Below, in pieces: positions 1-11,475 of a stretch of DNA of 64,000 nt (positions are counted from its first letter, which is position 1; each line of letters begins with the position of its first letter). Source of the DNA: Parasponia andersonii (lineage: Eukaryota; Streptophyta; Magnoliopsida; Rosales; Cannabaceae); the NCBI GenBank assembly GCA_002914805.1, contig JXTB01000165.1:570586-634585 (forward strand). The letters run 5' to 3'. A model generated the notes under the pieces. The model worked only from the letters and a program-made list of their open reading frames with translations, was not told the DNA's origin and did no database searches. Both the position numbers and the translations under genes were made by a program.

Positions 1-19
1 GCTTGACCGTACCGTAATT

Positions 20-92
20 TAATTCCGGAATCGTACATTCATTGTAAGGCACTTGATCAGTCCCCTGACCATCAAAGAATTTCACAAATCAT
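20..92 (-). pseudogene. Fragment of a DUF2358/SOUL gene exon (paralogue of the gene at 7483-10448)
   Basis: Read on the minus strand, this stretch gives FDGQGTDQVPYNE, which aligns with FDDQGIDRTAYDE (residues 82-94) encoded by exon 1 of the intact gene about 10 kb away. At the base level the blocks tcccctga, catcaaaga and caaatc are shared in the same order. An in-frame stop lies just upstream of the match and the match fades within about 75 bases, so this is a broken copy and not a working gene. It may continue to the left, outside the window. The LINE remnant begins immediately to its right. The homology is seen directly; its origin (local duplication or retroposition) is inference. Confidence 0.5.
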
Positions 93-98
93 AGAACT

Positions 99-600
99 AT
101 TACCAAGTCTTCAAATGCTACAGAAGTTCCTACTCATGTCATTCCATCTAATGTTGTTCCTACTAAGATACTAGTCACTAATCCAACGAAGGTGCTAGTT
201 AAGAATTCTTTTTCACTTCTAATCAATACTCTTGGGATAAACAATGAGGTTGAACTTAGAAAGGGAAAAAAGAAACTTAATAAGAGGATTGATGATGTTA
301 GTGAGACTAATAGACTTTTTCAAAATCCTCGGGTTGTAGCTGATCTTTATAGTTCTAAGAATTTTACAAACTCTCCATCTTTCTCGGGAAAACTTTCTAA
401 CTCTAAGATGACAAAAGACCTTGATCTGAATATGATTTATAGCAAGAAATATGGGACAATGGTTGATGTGGCTCCTTATGGTAAAAATGATGTGAATGTC
501 TCTTTTCAGGAAGTATCAGATGATTCTAATGGGACAGGAGCAACGCCTAAAAAGATAAGATCTTTGACTCCAGTGTTACCCCCTGATTGCTCAACGACTT
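99..600 (+). pseudogene. LINE ORF1 C-terminal remnant
   Basis: One open frame runs through this stretch into the endonuclease start. The protein is rich in Lys, Asn and Ser, without a recognisable zinc knuckle, and its position directly before the endonuclease matches the variable linker between ORF1 and ORF2 in plant L1 elements. The gag-like N-terminal half of ORF1 is absent, which suggests truncation at insertion. Assignment rests on position more than on a motif. Confidence 0.45.
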
Positions 601-609
601 ATTTCCAAA

Positions 610-1235
610 TGAAGGTAATTTATTGGAACTATAAAGGTATTTCTAATAGGAGTATCTAATTAGCTTTTTGAGACTTTTTGGTGTATTTAGCTGAGTCACT
701 CTATTCTCTTGATGCTATTCCAGACTCTTTTTAGACTAGTCTTAGTTTGTACTAATGAGGTGGATACCCCTACTATTTAAGTTTTTGCTTCGATTAGAAT
801 CCAAAGTCTGCTGGTCATTTATAATCACACTCAATATATCTGTCTTGAGGTTGTGGTGGGTATATTACGATTTGCCTATTCTTTTGTTTATGTTGCTTCT
901 TCTTCTTCTAAGAAAGAGCTTTGGAGTTCTTTTTTGGACATGGCTTTTCCTATTTGGCGTATTTTAGGTGATTTTAATGTTATTCTGGGCTCTCATGAGA
1001 TAACGGGTACTACATATTCCACTTCTTATTTTGACTTTACTAGTTTTTTAAGTGCTTCTACTCTTATTGATTTGGATACTAGAAGCACTTTTTACACCAG
1101 GATTGATAGAGGAGTGAGGGGTCTGGTTCTCTCTTGTTTAGACAGAGCTTTATGTACATCTAGGTTTATTGATCTTTAGTCTAATTTGTCTTGTAGTATT
1201 TTTCCTCGTCTGCATTCAGAACATATCCTCTTCTT
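610..1235 (+). pseudogene. LINE endonuclease (AP/EEP type) remnant
   Basis: The domain would nick target DNA to prime reverse transcription. It opens with MKVIYWNYKGISNRSI at 609-656, the usual start of plant LINE endonucleases, followed by a stop. After a frame change, 853-1179 carries WRILGDFNVILG, which includes the conserved GDFN block, then LIDLDTRSTFYTRIDRG and LSCLDRALC, which match the central and C-terminal endonuclease blocks. The final PRLHSEHI (about 1203-1228) corresponds to the catalytic SDH block with Asp replaced by Glu. Several stops show it is dead. Confidence 0.75.
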
Positions 1236-1589
1236 CTATTTTGAAGGGATTCAGGAGCTGATCATCCTCAACTTTTCGTTTTCAGAATATTTGGGTAGAT
1301 GCCCTCACCTTCTTCGATTTGGTTTCTGATGTCTGGCCTTCTCAGGTTTAAGGTTGCCCTACTTTCCATCTTTTATAGAAACTCAAACTCCTCAAAACTT
1401 CTTTTAGTGCTTAAAATTGGGAAGTTTTTCGTAATTTGTCTACCAAAGTTACCATGGCTATGAATAGGATTACGGATATTCAAAATAAGTTGTAAGTTGA
1501 AGGCTTTTCTAAGGAGATCTTTTGGAAAGAGGCTGATACTTTGGCTGCTCTGGATAATGCTTTAACTTTGTATAATTCTTTTCTAAGAG

Positions 1590-2810
1590 ACAAGTATCAA
1601 ATTCGTTGGTTAGACGGAGGGGATCGTAACCCATCTTTTTACCATGCAACCCTTAAGAGACATAAAATTAACAAGCCTTTGTCTTATTTGATATCAAAGA
1701 CGAGATTGTGACTGATCCAGATCATATTATAGCTTATGTTGTTGACTTTTATGCTTCTATATTTTCTGAGCCGAATTATTCTCCAAGTGACTTCTCCATT
1801 ATTTGAGAGCATGTTCCCACTTTGGTTACCTAACATGATAATGCTTGCTTGTTGAGTCTTCTCCTTGAACAAGAAATTAGAAACATTGTTTTTGATATGG
1901 ATCCCTCTAGTGCGCCTGGTCCGAATGGCTACAATGGGAGATTTTTCCGTAGTTACTGGACTATTGTGGACAATAATTTTATCTTGGCAGTCTAGAAGTT
2001 TTTTCTTGCCAGTAAGATGTTTCTTGGTGTTAATTCTAATTTTATAGTCCTTATCCCTAAGGTTATTGAGGCAAATAAGATCAAGCAATTTCGGCCCATA
2101 GCTTTAGAGAATTTCTTCTTTGAGGTTATCACTAATATTCTTGCTACTAGGCATGGAATTATTAGTTCTTGAATTATCTCTTTGAATCAGTTTAGGTTTG
2201 AGCAAGGTAGATAGATGAGTGATTGTATTTTACGAGACTCATAATGTTTTAACTCTTTAAGCCCTTTGGCTTTCGATGGTCATGTTGCTTTAAAGATTGA
2301 CATTCGCAAGGCTTTTGACTTTATTAGTTGGTCTTTTATTCTGGAGGTCCTCGGGTCCTTTGATTTTTCGTCTACCTTCACTACTTGGGTCTGGGTTATC
2401 TTTGGTTCTGCCCGTATTTCGCTCCTTCTAGATGGGGCCCCCTATAGTTACTTTTCATGCTTTTGTGGGGTTAGGTAAGGTGATCCTCTCTCTCTCCTCA
2501 CTTTTTTTGCCTTGCAGAGGAACTTTTGAGTCGTTACTTGACTCATCTTTTCAGTATAAGAGCTATTGATTCTATCTTTCTACCTCGTAGTAAGAGTTCT
2601 TTGACCCACTTTTCATATGCAAATGATGTTCTTATTTTCTATCGAGCTTCATCAAAGAACCTAAGAGCTGTTCATTCAGTTTTTGAGTTATATAGGTCTC
2701 TTTCGAGTCAACTAGTTAATTGGGAGAAGTTTAATATCTATTTTAGTGAGGGAATTTCCCCTACTAGAATTAGTGATTTACTTTCTATTTGTGATATAAA
2801 ATGAGGTGGA
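1590..2810 (+). pseudogene. LINE reverse transcriptase remnant
   Basis: Recognisable blocks in order: RDKYQIRWLDGGDRNPSFYH (about 1590-1650), the thumb-side motif before RT; IVLIPKVIEANKIKQFRPIA (about 2045-2104), the first RT block; ALKIDIRKAFDFISW (2290-2334), carrying the first catalytic Asp; and FSYANDVLIFYRAS (about 2605-2646), the active-site block. In the last, the usual A-D-D is A-N-D, so a metal-binding Asp has become Asn. Stops occur between blocks. A downstream SSQLVNWEKFNIYFS block is also typical of this family. Confidence 0.8.
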
Positions 2811-3039
2811 GAGTTGTTGCACTACCTGGGGGTTCTTTTATTTGTAAAAGATCCTCATTAGTAGTGGTTGATTCCTTGAATGGATAGTTTACTGGCTCGA
2901 TTTCATTATTAAATAAGGTTGTCTCTCTCTTTTACTGGCAGAGTTGCATTAGTTAATTCTGTGATCTATAGTTCACTTCTTCATTTTTTTTTTCAGATAT
3001 ATAGTGGCCAAGTTTTTTGCTAAGTAAAATGACAAAAGC

Positions 3040-4600
3040 AATTCGAAATTTTATTTGGTCGGGTTCTATTTTCCAAAAGAAGCTGGTCCAAGTCTTATGA
3101 AAGAAATGTTATCAGCCTAAAGAGAAAGAGAGTTTAGGTCTTCGTGGCTTATCCTTTCTCAACAAAGCCATTCTTAAAAAGTTCGCTTGGAGAGTGATGA
3201 TTGTTGATCTGATTTATTTTCTTATCTTCGAGCACGTTTCTTTAGGAGCAATGAGGATTTCAGATATTAGATTAAATCCTCCATTTGGCTTGAGCTTCGC
3301 CCTTTATATCAAAATCTTCATGAAGAATCCCGTTGGCTAGTTGGAAAACATTCTAAAGTCAAATTCTGGACTGATAATTGGCTAAGTTCTTTATTGTTTG
3401 ATCTGGTATCTTCTTCTATATTTCTTGTTCCTCTATTGGAGAGTTTAATAAAGGAATTTTCAATAGATTCAGGATTGGTCTCTTCCTTCTGCCTTTACAA
3501 ATCATTTTTTTGAAAATAGCTAATGTTATTAAGTCAATTATAATTTTAGATGGCTTGAATGCATTGCATTGGATGGATTCTTTGGATGGTGCAGTTACTT
3601 GCTCTGATGCTTATGCTTCTCTTTCTGACTCTCGACTTGTTTGCTATTAGAGAAAGCAGATTTGGTCTTCCTTCATCCCTCATTCGAGGTCGATTTTACT
3701 TTAGAAGACTCTTTATAATCAACTTCCTACCGCTTCTTCTTTGATGAGGCGAGGCTATCGGCTTCTGTCTTGCTGTTGTTTCTGTCGTTCCTCAATAGAG
3801 GACTTGTCACATATGTTCCTTGATTGCTCTTTTATTGTATATCTCTGGTTGGCCCTATCCTCATTATTTCATACTCCAGTCTTTATGGAGGATTATGTGA
3901 GGGATCTTTGGGATAGAGCTCAAATTTGCTCATTTAGTCCCTAACTTGGAGCTTTTTGAAAGTCGGTTTGGTCTCTATTTTTTGGATTATATGGTATCTT
4001 TAAAATTTGATGATTTTTGAAGATTAAAAACCATCTATATCTTCAACATTTGTTCTCTTATGGCGTTTTATTAGAGAGTCTGAGCCTCTAGTTTTGGTAC
4101 TATATTTAACTCTATGACTGATCTCTTAAGTTTACGAGGGCTTCGGATCAAAAGTAGGCCTCGAAAGGTGCCGATTATTATTGAAGTTATATAAAGATCT
4201 CATCTTCTGTCCTTAATTAAGGTCAATACTAATGGTTTTGCTTATAGCTCACTAGGTCCTTTTTGGGTGTTCAAGGGTTTGTGGATATTTATCTATTCCT
4301 TTGAGAATTGGTTATACTTTTAAGGCAAAATTGATAGTGGCAGTTCATACGATTGATTTTACTTAGAAATATGGATAGAAACATCTTTGGTTAGAGAGTA
4401 ATTCTGTCTATGTGGTTTCTCTTCTATTTGCTCGTTCTCTTAAAAGTTCCCTTTCGTTAGAAATCAGCTTGGTGTATGTCATTGGGATACATTAGTAATA
4501 TGAAATTTGTGATCAATCATATCTATTGTAAGAGTAATCGTGTAGCTGATTCTTTAGTTTTTTGTGCTCCTTCTTTTGTTGGTCCTACTTAGTAGTAGTT
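3040..4600 (+). pseudogene. LINE C-terminal region: zf-RVT and RNase H-like remnants
   Basis: IRNFIWSGSIFQKKLVQV near 3040-3100 is the usual post-RT block of plant LINEs. At 3741-3944 the frame reads RRGYRLLSCCCFC...SIEDLSHMFLDC, the zf-RVT zinc-binding domain with paired Cys and a His-x-Phe-x-x-Cys end. Near 4180-4260, after several shifts, a LIKVNTNGFAYS segment marks the start of the RNase H-like domain (normally W-x-K-x-N-x-D-G). Here the Asp is Asn, and the rest is full of stops. Confidence 0.7.
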
Positions 4601-4796
4601 CGCTTAATCTTTTATTTCATCTTTTGTTTACGATGATTATATTGTGAAGTCTAATTATCGGTTTCGTTGATTTTATTTCTCTTTCTGTTTCTTTGTTTTG
4701 AAAGGTCTGGTTGATGCTCCTCTCTAACTTGGTATCTCTTTTTTTTCTTTTTCTTTTAATATAATTTCCTTCATTCTATCGAAGTTCGCTAAAAAA

Positions 4797-4925
4797 CAAT
4801 AGCATGAAAAAATAATAATAGGACGAATCACATCATGAAAAAATAAAAGTTAAATTATGAATTTTTTTAAAATTTTAAAAATAAAATACTAATTAGAGAA
4901 GCTCTCAAATTTTTTATCTGCTTCA
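4797..4925 (+). repeat. Direct repeat, left copy (partner 6002-6148)
   Basis: About 130 bases starting aatagcatgaaaaaataa and running through gcttcaagctcaata recur in the same orientation at 6002-6148 with scattered mismatches and small indels. The left copy abuts the A-run of the LINE. The pair may be LTRs of a decayed element or a simple duplication; no primer site or coding region lies between them. Confidence 0.6.
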
Positions 4926-6001
4926 AGCTCAATAAATATATATATATATATATTTACATATATTATATTACTATTATATTATGTCATTATTACACTATAT
5001 ATTGTGAGCGGAAGTTTTGCCCTTTCATGCCCAAATCTCTCATATACTACTATAGTGATCATGCGCTCAATTTGTACGATGGATAATTTTTCCAATAACC
5101 TATACTCGTCATTAGAAAGACATGCATGCTTTTATCAATCTCAAAATATAACTGTAATATAGTTGGAAAAGTAGAAATAAATATATTTGAAAAACTGACA
5201 TGAATGTTCCATTAAAATGAAGAAGAAACAGATGAAGGTCACAAAATATATGGATTGACAAGTCTTAGACTCTTACTCATTCTTTGCCGTGGGAGTAGTG
5301 CTATGTTGATAAGATAAATATTAGTTCTCATATACTATACATTATTTCAATTTGTGTTATATATATTTATTCTATAATTTGGAATACACTTCAGAACTTC
5401 ACATCACCGTAACCACATTCATGTACAATTAATTGAATGAAAAAATGAATAATATAAGTTAACTTTACTCTTGAAGCTTAAATCCAATCTAACTTATAAA
5501 TTTGGTTCAATGGATTGCATAAAATATATTTTCTTATTTTAAAAATAAATATACTAAAATAAGGGTAATTATTTAGGAATTACGAAAAAAGTAAAACATA
5601 AAAGACTTAAACATAACAATTTGTTTTATTTGTAACGAAGTGAAAAAGTTCAATATATTACAATAAATATAAATAGTAAAATTTATTTTATGTTTATGAT
5701 TTAACATTGACTATATTTATTTGTATGTAATACATTGGTAGTATATATTATTTTGATAAATGATTGCTTTGAAACAGACTAGTTTTTCTAGCGATTTAGA
5801 CACCAAATAAATGAACGCATCCATTTAAATTTACTACTGCATCCATTCACACAGTAATGTTTGTTGTCAGTGTATTAAAGTATTACGTAAAAAAAAAAAG
5901 TATTACGTAAAAAAATGAAAGTATCAAACTAAATTTAATATAAGTTATCACTATTATTAAATTATACTTTAATTTATATATATATATATACATTAAGATC
6001 G
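4926..6001. other. AT-rich spacer between two direct repeats
   Basis: No coding region or known element is seen. The stretch contains TA microsatellites near 4935-4953 and 5978-5991 and a short tandem at 5882-5918 in which a gtattacgtaaaaaaa unit occurs twice. Confidence 0.5.
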
Positions 6002-6148
6002 ATAATAGTATAGAAAAATAATAATAGGACCAATCAAATCATGAAAAAATAAAAGTTAAATAAAAAATTTCTTTAAAAACTTTTATAAATAAAATTTTGA
6101 TTAAAGAAATCATCAGATTTTTTATACTTTTTTTTTCTTCAGGCTTAA
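6002..6148 (+). repeat. Direct repeat, right copy (partner 4797-4925)
   Basis: Starts aatagtatagaaaaataat and runs to cttcaggcttaata, parallel to the left copy. The two are clearly related but differ at many sites, so the duplication is old. Confidence 0.6.
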
Positions 6149-6397
6149 TATATGTATAGGGCACTAATCTAATATGTATTTTTTATTTTAATTTTGCCTA
6201 TCTATAGGTATTTAATAGATTAATAACATTTACTAATTAAATAATGATAAATCACATGACATATTATTATTAAAAAAATAAGATGCATAAGATAAGATAA
6301 TATTAAAAAAAATAAGATAATATGTGGGATTTTTTTTAGCCAAATATGTGGAATTCTTAGCATTATCTTAATGCTAAATGTTTCTTGGTACTTTAAT

Positions 6398-6912
6398 TTA
6401 TGGCACAAATGGTCCCTAAAATATCAACCATGTGGTAATTTAGTCTTAAAGTTTCAATTATGTCAATTAAGTTCTTAAATTTTTCGATTTGTAATAATTT
6501 GGTCCCTAGACTATCTAGATTGTAATTTACTCTTAAATTTTTGACTAAAAATACACATGAGAAACACATTGGAGTATCTGAAAGAGTATTTAAAAAAGAT
6601 AAATTGAACAAAAGAATTTGGAGAGAATAAAAAATGTATTTTTTGTAGCTTTTTAGGGTTCTTGGAGTTGTAAATTTAGAGAAAATTTTCCTTAATTGTT
6701 CATTTTTATTCTTAAAATTTCAAAATTATATTTTAAATACACTTTTGTCACATGTATTTTTGGTAAAAATTTTAACAAAAAAATGGAATTTAAAAAGTGT
6801 AGGGTCCAAATTGCTACAAATCAGAAAATTTAATAGCTTAATTACTACAATTGAAACTTTGAGAACTAAATTTCCATAGATTAGATACTTCAAAGACCAT
6901 TTGTACTATTAA
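6398..6912. mobile_element. Foldback element (long terminal inverted repeats, MITE or MULE-like)
   Basis: The left arm, from about 6398 (ttatggcacaaatggtccct) to about 6562, is the reverse complement of the right arm, about 6747-6912, over some 165 bases with mismatches. Shared blocks include tggtccct, aaagtttcaatt, gatttgta and aaaaatacacatg. The loop of about 185 bases has no coding capacity. Long arms with text of the 'tggtccct...aaagtttcaatt' kind recur widely in plant genomes, so this looks like a non-autonomous DNA element. The family is not certain and no target duplication was fixed. Confidence 0.75.
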
Positions 6913-7482
6913 CTCATATTTTAACATAGTATACATTTTTCTTTTGCCCTCTCAAGTTTCATTACTTCAACATATAAATTTTACTATGATTTATTATATT
7001 ACTAAAATATGAAATTGAATAATTTTAGAATTTATATATCAAACAATGAGACTAGAAAATGAAAAAGACTGTTAATTAAACACTCCTTTATTTTGATTTA
7101 TTCTGTTTTGTTCGCTAAGAGCAAACCAAAACCATCAAAAAGTAAAGCTATTATGCTACCCAAGTTGGTACGTGGCCCGTACTAAAATTTTGGAAATTAA
7201 AATTTTGGCATAACAATTTGGTAAACATAGGATATGACAATGAAATATGCAGAGAAATAAGAAATCGTTAATTTTATAAGATACAAGACATTTTTTCTTG
7301 TAAATCTGAATTTGAAGCGTATCTCCCAACAACTTTCTAGTACAACCAAGCTATACCTCCTCACTGGTAAAGTTTTCTTCTATGAAATAACTAAAGATTA
7401 CAACATCTCCTTTAACCAATCAACACACAAAATTATCAACAGGGCACTAAAGCAACTCCTTTGAAAGGTCTTTTGTCATTAG
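6913..7482. other. Intergenic region downstream of the DUF2358/SOUL gene
   Basis: AT-rich; no coding region seen. The part near 7300-7482 is likely the 3' UTR and polyadenylation region of the minus-strand gene, but I cannot fix the cleavage site. Confidence 0.5.
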
Positions 7483-10448
7483 CTAGTCCAGTGTGAACTC
7501 CTCGAGCCATATTAGCGCTTCATTTCTCTTCAATGTGATCAGATTACACAAAACAAAAGTTGTTAGTACTTTATAAAGTGGCCAGAAAAAAAAAAAAAAG
7601 TTATACTATGTATTAGAAAACAGATTATATCTACTACTAATATCACAAAAAAAATTCCACAAATAAGGTCTGAAGGAACATTATGGATTTGAATGAGACA
7701 TTCATTGTTATGTGAACTCTGATTAATCCCATAAATTGGTTCTCTGTAAGTTCTTGAAAAATCTCAATTTATGTTGAATAGGTTTCCTTGTTTAGTTTTA
7801 GACAGCAAAAGAAGTAGTCAAAGGCTAAAATACAGAAAATGCAACTCTTTGTGGTAGTTTGAGGCAGCAAAAGAAGTAGTCAAGGGCTAACATACGGAAC
7901 ATGTAACTCTTTGTGGAGATTTTCTTAAAAATGGGCTCATCAATCTAATTGCCTATTATGGAGTACTTCAAATTGTATCAATTCTGATTTCAGAGATGGA
8001 AACTATAGACTCCATTGGTGAAGTATCCTACCTATCAAAGTTTCTTTTTCACACTATAAACAAGGGACGACCACCAAACACTTGAGTCTGAGGTTGAAGA
8101 GTATTCTACTAGAACATACATACCATTACAAAACTCCATGTTCGTCCTGGATCATTGTAACGAGCAAGCAAACAACCGATTCTTGGTTTTTGACCATCTT
8201 TGACAAGACTTGTTCGCAGAAATTTCTCCTTTTCTAAAACAACATCCTCGGTAGGCTTCCCACTGAATTTTAGTACAGCTGCAATGCCTCCTTCCACCTT
8301 TCTCAAGCTTATTGTGTCTTTACTAGGGTCTGGTAAACTGGTCATGGATATTTATCTTTTACTTAATTGCTCATAAGGAATGGAATTTGAAAATAACTTG
8401 TTTAGGCACATTTACTATTTCAAAGACTAGTTCACATGTCTAATAACACCACAATTTAGTATGTTAGAACCCCCAAAATTAAATAGAGCTTCACCTGCCT
8501 ATATCTTTGTCAAGTGGAAGAACTACTTGGATGGAGACACTGGATAATTCAGAATCAGACGCTTCAGTGAAGACAGGAGTTGTCATTGGTATCTTCTCCA
8601 TTGCAGAATTCTTTCCAAAAATGTACCTGCTAGTCAGACAAAGATATGTTATGATCAATATCATCCAGAGAAGCAAAATATGAAAATAAAGAAGAGCTTG
8701 CAAAAATAAAAACCCGGTGACATCGTTAAATCCAGCAGAGCCTGACAACTTGTCTGCAGTTCCTTCCACAACTATAAATGGGGCATACTTTCTCACCTGT
8801 GGAAGTAATACAAGAATAGTGAAACGTCAGAATTAGACCACAAAAACAGAATTACACCAATTGAACCTGTATTCTTTCAGTTGACACATATTAGCATGCC
8901 CGATTAAGTCATGCATTCTAGTAAAAGAGAAACTCTTAAAGAAACAATTTAGGAGGTTCTCAGTAATTAGTAGAAATGTATCTGGCATGGACATCATAAA
9001 CCAAGGGGAATAAATGTCATTAAGTTCACATACACTGCTCAGCATCCTATAGAGCATGTAATTCAACAGCTTACTACAGGTAATTGACTTTTCCCTCAAG
9101 TCTCACTATCAATTGGGTCGACTATTTATGCATGTTACTTCAATTAAAACTGACCAATAGCTCTTTCAAAGTAAATCATACTGATAATTTGAGTTCAAAT
9201 CGATACTATCATGAGTATAAACAACAGTGTCATGCCGTACGAAAAAAAAAAAGGTTTAAATACTAAGAAAGCTTAGTCAAATACTAAAAAGAAGAGTTTT
9301 TCATAAGAAGGCAGAAAACCTCATAGTTTGCCGTTCTTTTCAGTATCTGATACTTGGGTGTTCCCAGGTCTGGAGTCTTGTAAATTCGCAGCTGCATATA
9401 ATTGAGAACTAGATATAAGAGTGGACTGAAAATTCTTCTGATCATAGCATCTAATGCACTTTTTATTTTTTAAAATAACCGAGTGAGTACCTGCTTGAAT
9501 ACATCCCACAAACCTTCTAAAGAAAAATAGTCATTGTTCTCTATAGAGTCCCATAAGTCCTACAAATTAAAAAGCAGTCAGTTACTTACTAGTATGTCTG
9601 ACATTAAATAAAAAAAAGGACCTATACAATTATATCCATTCTCTGTCATGAAAAAAAAATAAGGGGGATTTTACCAAGTGGCTGGAAAACTTCCCAGTCT
9701 CAGGGTTGATGCCCATAACAGAGGTTCCTGTGAAAACCAACTCCGGTTTCCATGGTAAGATGACGAACTTCATAACCATAGTCCACCTTGTTGTTATTTC
9801 ATATGGACCTGTCTATATCAACTCAATCAGTCACACAAATCTAAAAACGGCATCATAATGGCATTTTTGAGTCTTTTAAGTCTGCTAACTACATGCTTTT
9901 TTGACACAAACGAAAATTTGATCAAACAATCAAAACCCAGATACGTAATTTATCAAAACTTCAAAATAAAATTCCAAATTCGATAACAATAATAGTAATA
10001 AAAAAAAAGGGTCATTTACTTTAAGAGAAACATTATAGTCAACGCTAACCTGTTTGACCCAGTGCAAAAGAAACTCAGGCCTGAAGAGATTCTTTAAAAG
10101 GGCTATGTTAAAGAGGTACCCACTAATGGAATCATGCTTGGTGATTGGGTCACGGAACTTCACGCTTTCGTCGTAGGCCGTCCGATCAATCCCCTGATCA
10201 TCAAAGAGATGGGGCAAATCCTCGTACAAGAAATCCACCAACCGTTCAACGTCGACCGTTGATTTTGGCGGGCTCTGCTCCACTAAGCTTAGTCTTACAG
10301 CCCACTTGGAGTTGTGGGCAAGGCTAAAATTTCTCCCGGAAGATGGGAATGAAAGGGTAGTGGTTGCGGTGGTGCTCAGTCGTCGGGAACTGACAGATAA
10401 GGCCGCGTTTGGCCAGAGAATTTGGTGGCAGAGTTGGGTGGTGGCCAT
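7483..10448 (-). CDS. HBP5: Plastid-targeted DUF2358 + SOUL haem-binding protein, HBP5-like (8 exons)
   Basis: Exons on the minus strand: 10448-10050, 9812-9675, 9559-9491, 9391-9320, 8796-8714, 8626-8495, 8337-8124, 7527-7483 (stop TAG). All seven introns have GT-AG ends and the phases join to 1152 nt, 383 residues, close to the length of Arabidopsis HBP5 (At5g20140). Residues 1-55 are Ser/Thr-rich with few acidic residues, as in plastid transit peptides. Residues 66-190 are a DUF2358 domain (LVDFLYEDLPHLFDDQGIDR, then KFRDPITKHDSISGYLFNI). Residues 211-383 are a SOUL domain (YEVRKYAPFIVVE, IPMTTPVF, LARYNDPGRTW, ending EALIWLEEFTLD). SOUL proteins bind haem or other tetrapyrroles; the plant plastid members are linked to haem handling and plastoglobules. 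The ATG is in good context (actaaATGGCC), and no upstream in-frame ATG is needed. The gene is unbroken; the symbol rests on family likeness. Confidence 0.93.
7797..7918 (-). repeat. 61-bp tandem duplication in intron 7 of the SOUL gene
   Basis: Two adjacent 61-base units (7797-7857 and 7858-7918) share gcagcaaaagaagtagtca and gcaactctttgtgg-type blocks with about ten differences. They lie inside intron 7 (7528-8123), clear of both splice sites. Confidence 0.85.
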
Positions 10449-11470
10449 TTAGTAGAATTGGAGCTCAAGTGGTGGTTGAGCAAACGAAGGTTTAGCGCCT
10501 GCATTGTTGTTTTTGGTTACGGGCTCTGTTTGGAGAGAGGAAAAAAGCTTAGCCAGAAAATGATTGGTGAATGTTCGTTTGAGAATGGTCAGTCAGCATT
10601 TAGTTTAGTGGTTGTCGTTTGCTAGGTGTGTGTGGGGTATGTTGTGGTGGTCCACGAAACACGAAAAACCCGAAAACCGATTAACGAAGCAACCATCCTT
10701 CACAAAATTGACCAATTTTCTCGGTCGAATGGTTGGGTTAACCCGATTATTTTCTCTCTAATTTTTTATTTTAAAAGAACAATTATTGCAAAAAAAAAAA
10801 AAAAACAATTAGTCGTTTTGTTAGATTTTTTTTTATGAAAGGAACAATTATTTCAAAAAAAATAGTCCAATTTTTTTTTTCTTTCTTTTTTTGAAAAAGA
10901 GCAGTGTCTTAGACATTTTTTTATTTGATTTAAGAAAATACAAATGTAAAACATTTATGATATATAATATATAAGCATATTTATAAATAAACTCAAAGTT
11001 CACATGTATTCAACATAAAATTTACATTTTTTTGTTTCAATTTTAGACGTAATCTAATATGATATGACTAACGATTGATAGTTGCTAATAATAAATTCTT
11101 GGAAGCAAATAAGTTTTTATAGAAATTATTGAAATTAGGGACGAGAAAACTCTAGAGAAGTAAAAATGATAAAGAGAATAAAAAATTATAAAAGAGATAC
11201 ATGGCATTTCTTAAGGATTATAGAAATAACTATATTTTAATTTTAAATGAGATAAAATAAAAAAATAAAATAATTTACAAAAAAGTATTATGAATTAATT
11301 ATATATTATATAAAAGAAATTTTTATTCTCAAAAATGACGTATGTGTTAGTTATTTAAGAATTACATAAATAATTAAAATTTAATTTTTGAATGAAGTGA
11401 AATATAGAAATAAAATAATTTATAGACGAAAAGGTTTTAACATATATAATAGAGTTAGTCAAATGTATAT
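10449..11470. promoter_or_regulatory. Upstream region of the DUF2358/SOUL gene
   Basis: The first 200 bases beyond the ATG are the least AT-rich of the area and should hold the 5' UTR and core promoter of the minus-strand gene. I cannot point to a convincing TATA box. From about 10780 there are A/T homopolymers and AT-rich DNA without features up to the copia target duplication at 11471. Confidence 0.4.
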
Positions 11471-11475
11471 AATAC

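Larger units (their letters stand above)
97..4798 (+). mobile_element. LINE (L1-type non-LTR retrotransposon), 5'-truncated and degenerate
   Basis: The plus strand carries, in the order known for plant L1-type LINEs, the tail of ORF1, an AP-type endonuclease, a reverse transcriptase, a zf-RVT zinc-binding region and an RNase H-like tail. All are broken by stops and frameshifts. The end has the T-rich 3' UTR with aatataatttcctt and a short A-run (about 4791-4798) typical of these elements. There are no terminal repeats. The start is approximate: ORF1-like coding is visible from about 99, so most of ORF1 is missing. I could not define a target duplication. Confidence 0.85.

Noticed and set aside
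5882-5918. Short tandem gtattacgtaaaa copies as a possible CRISPR-like or regulatory array
   Set aside because: Only two copies in AT-rich plant DNA; this is simple slippage-type repetition.
10145-10838. Several plus-strand open frames around the start of the SOUL gene
   Set aside because: They lie antisense to exon 1 or in its promoter, with no domain and no splice support.
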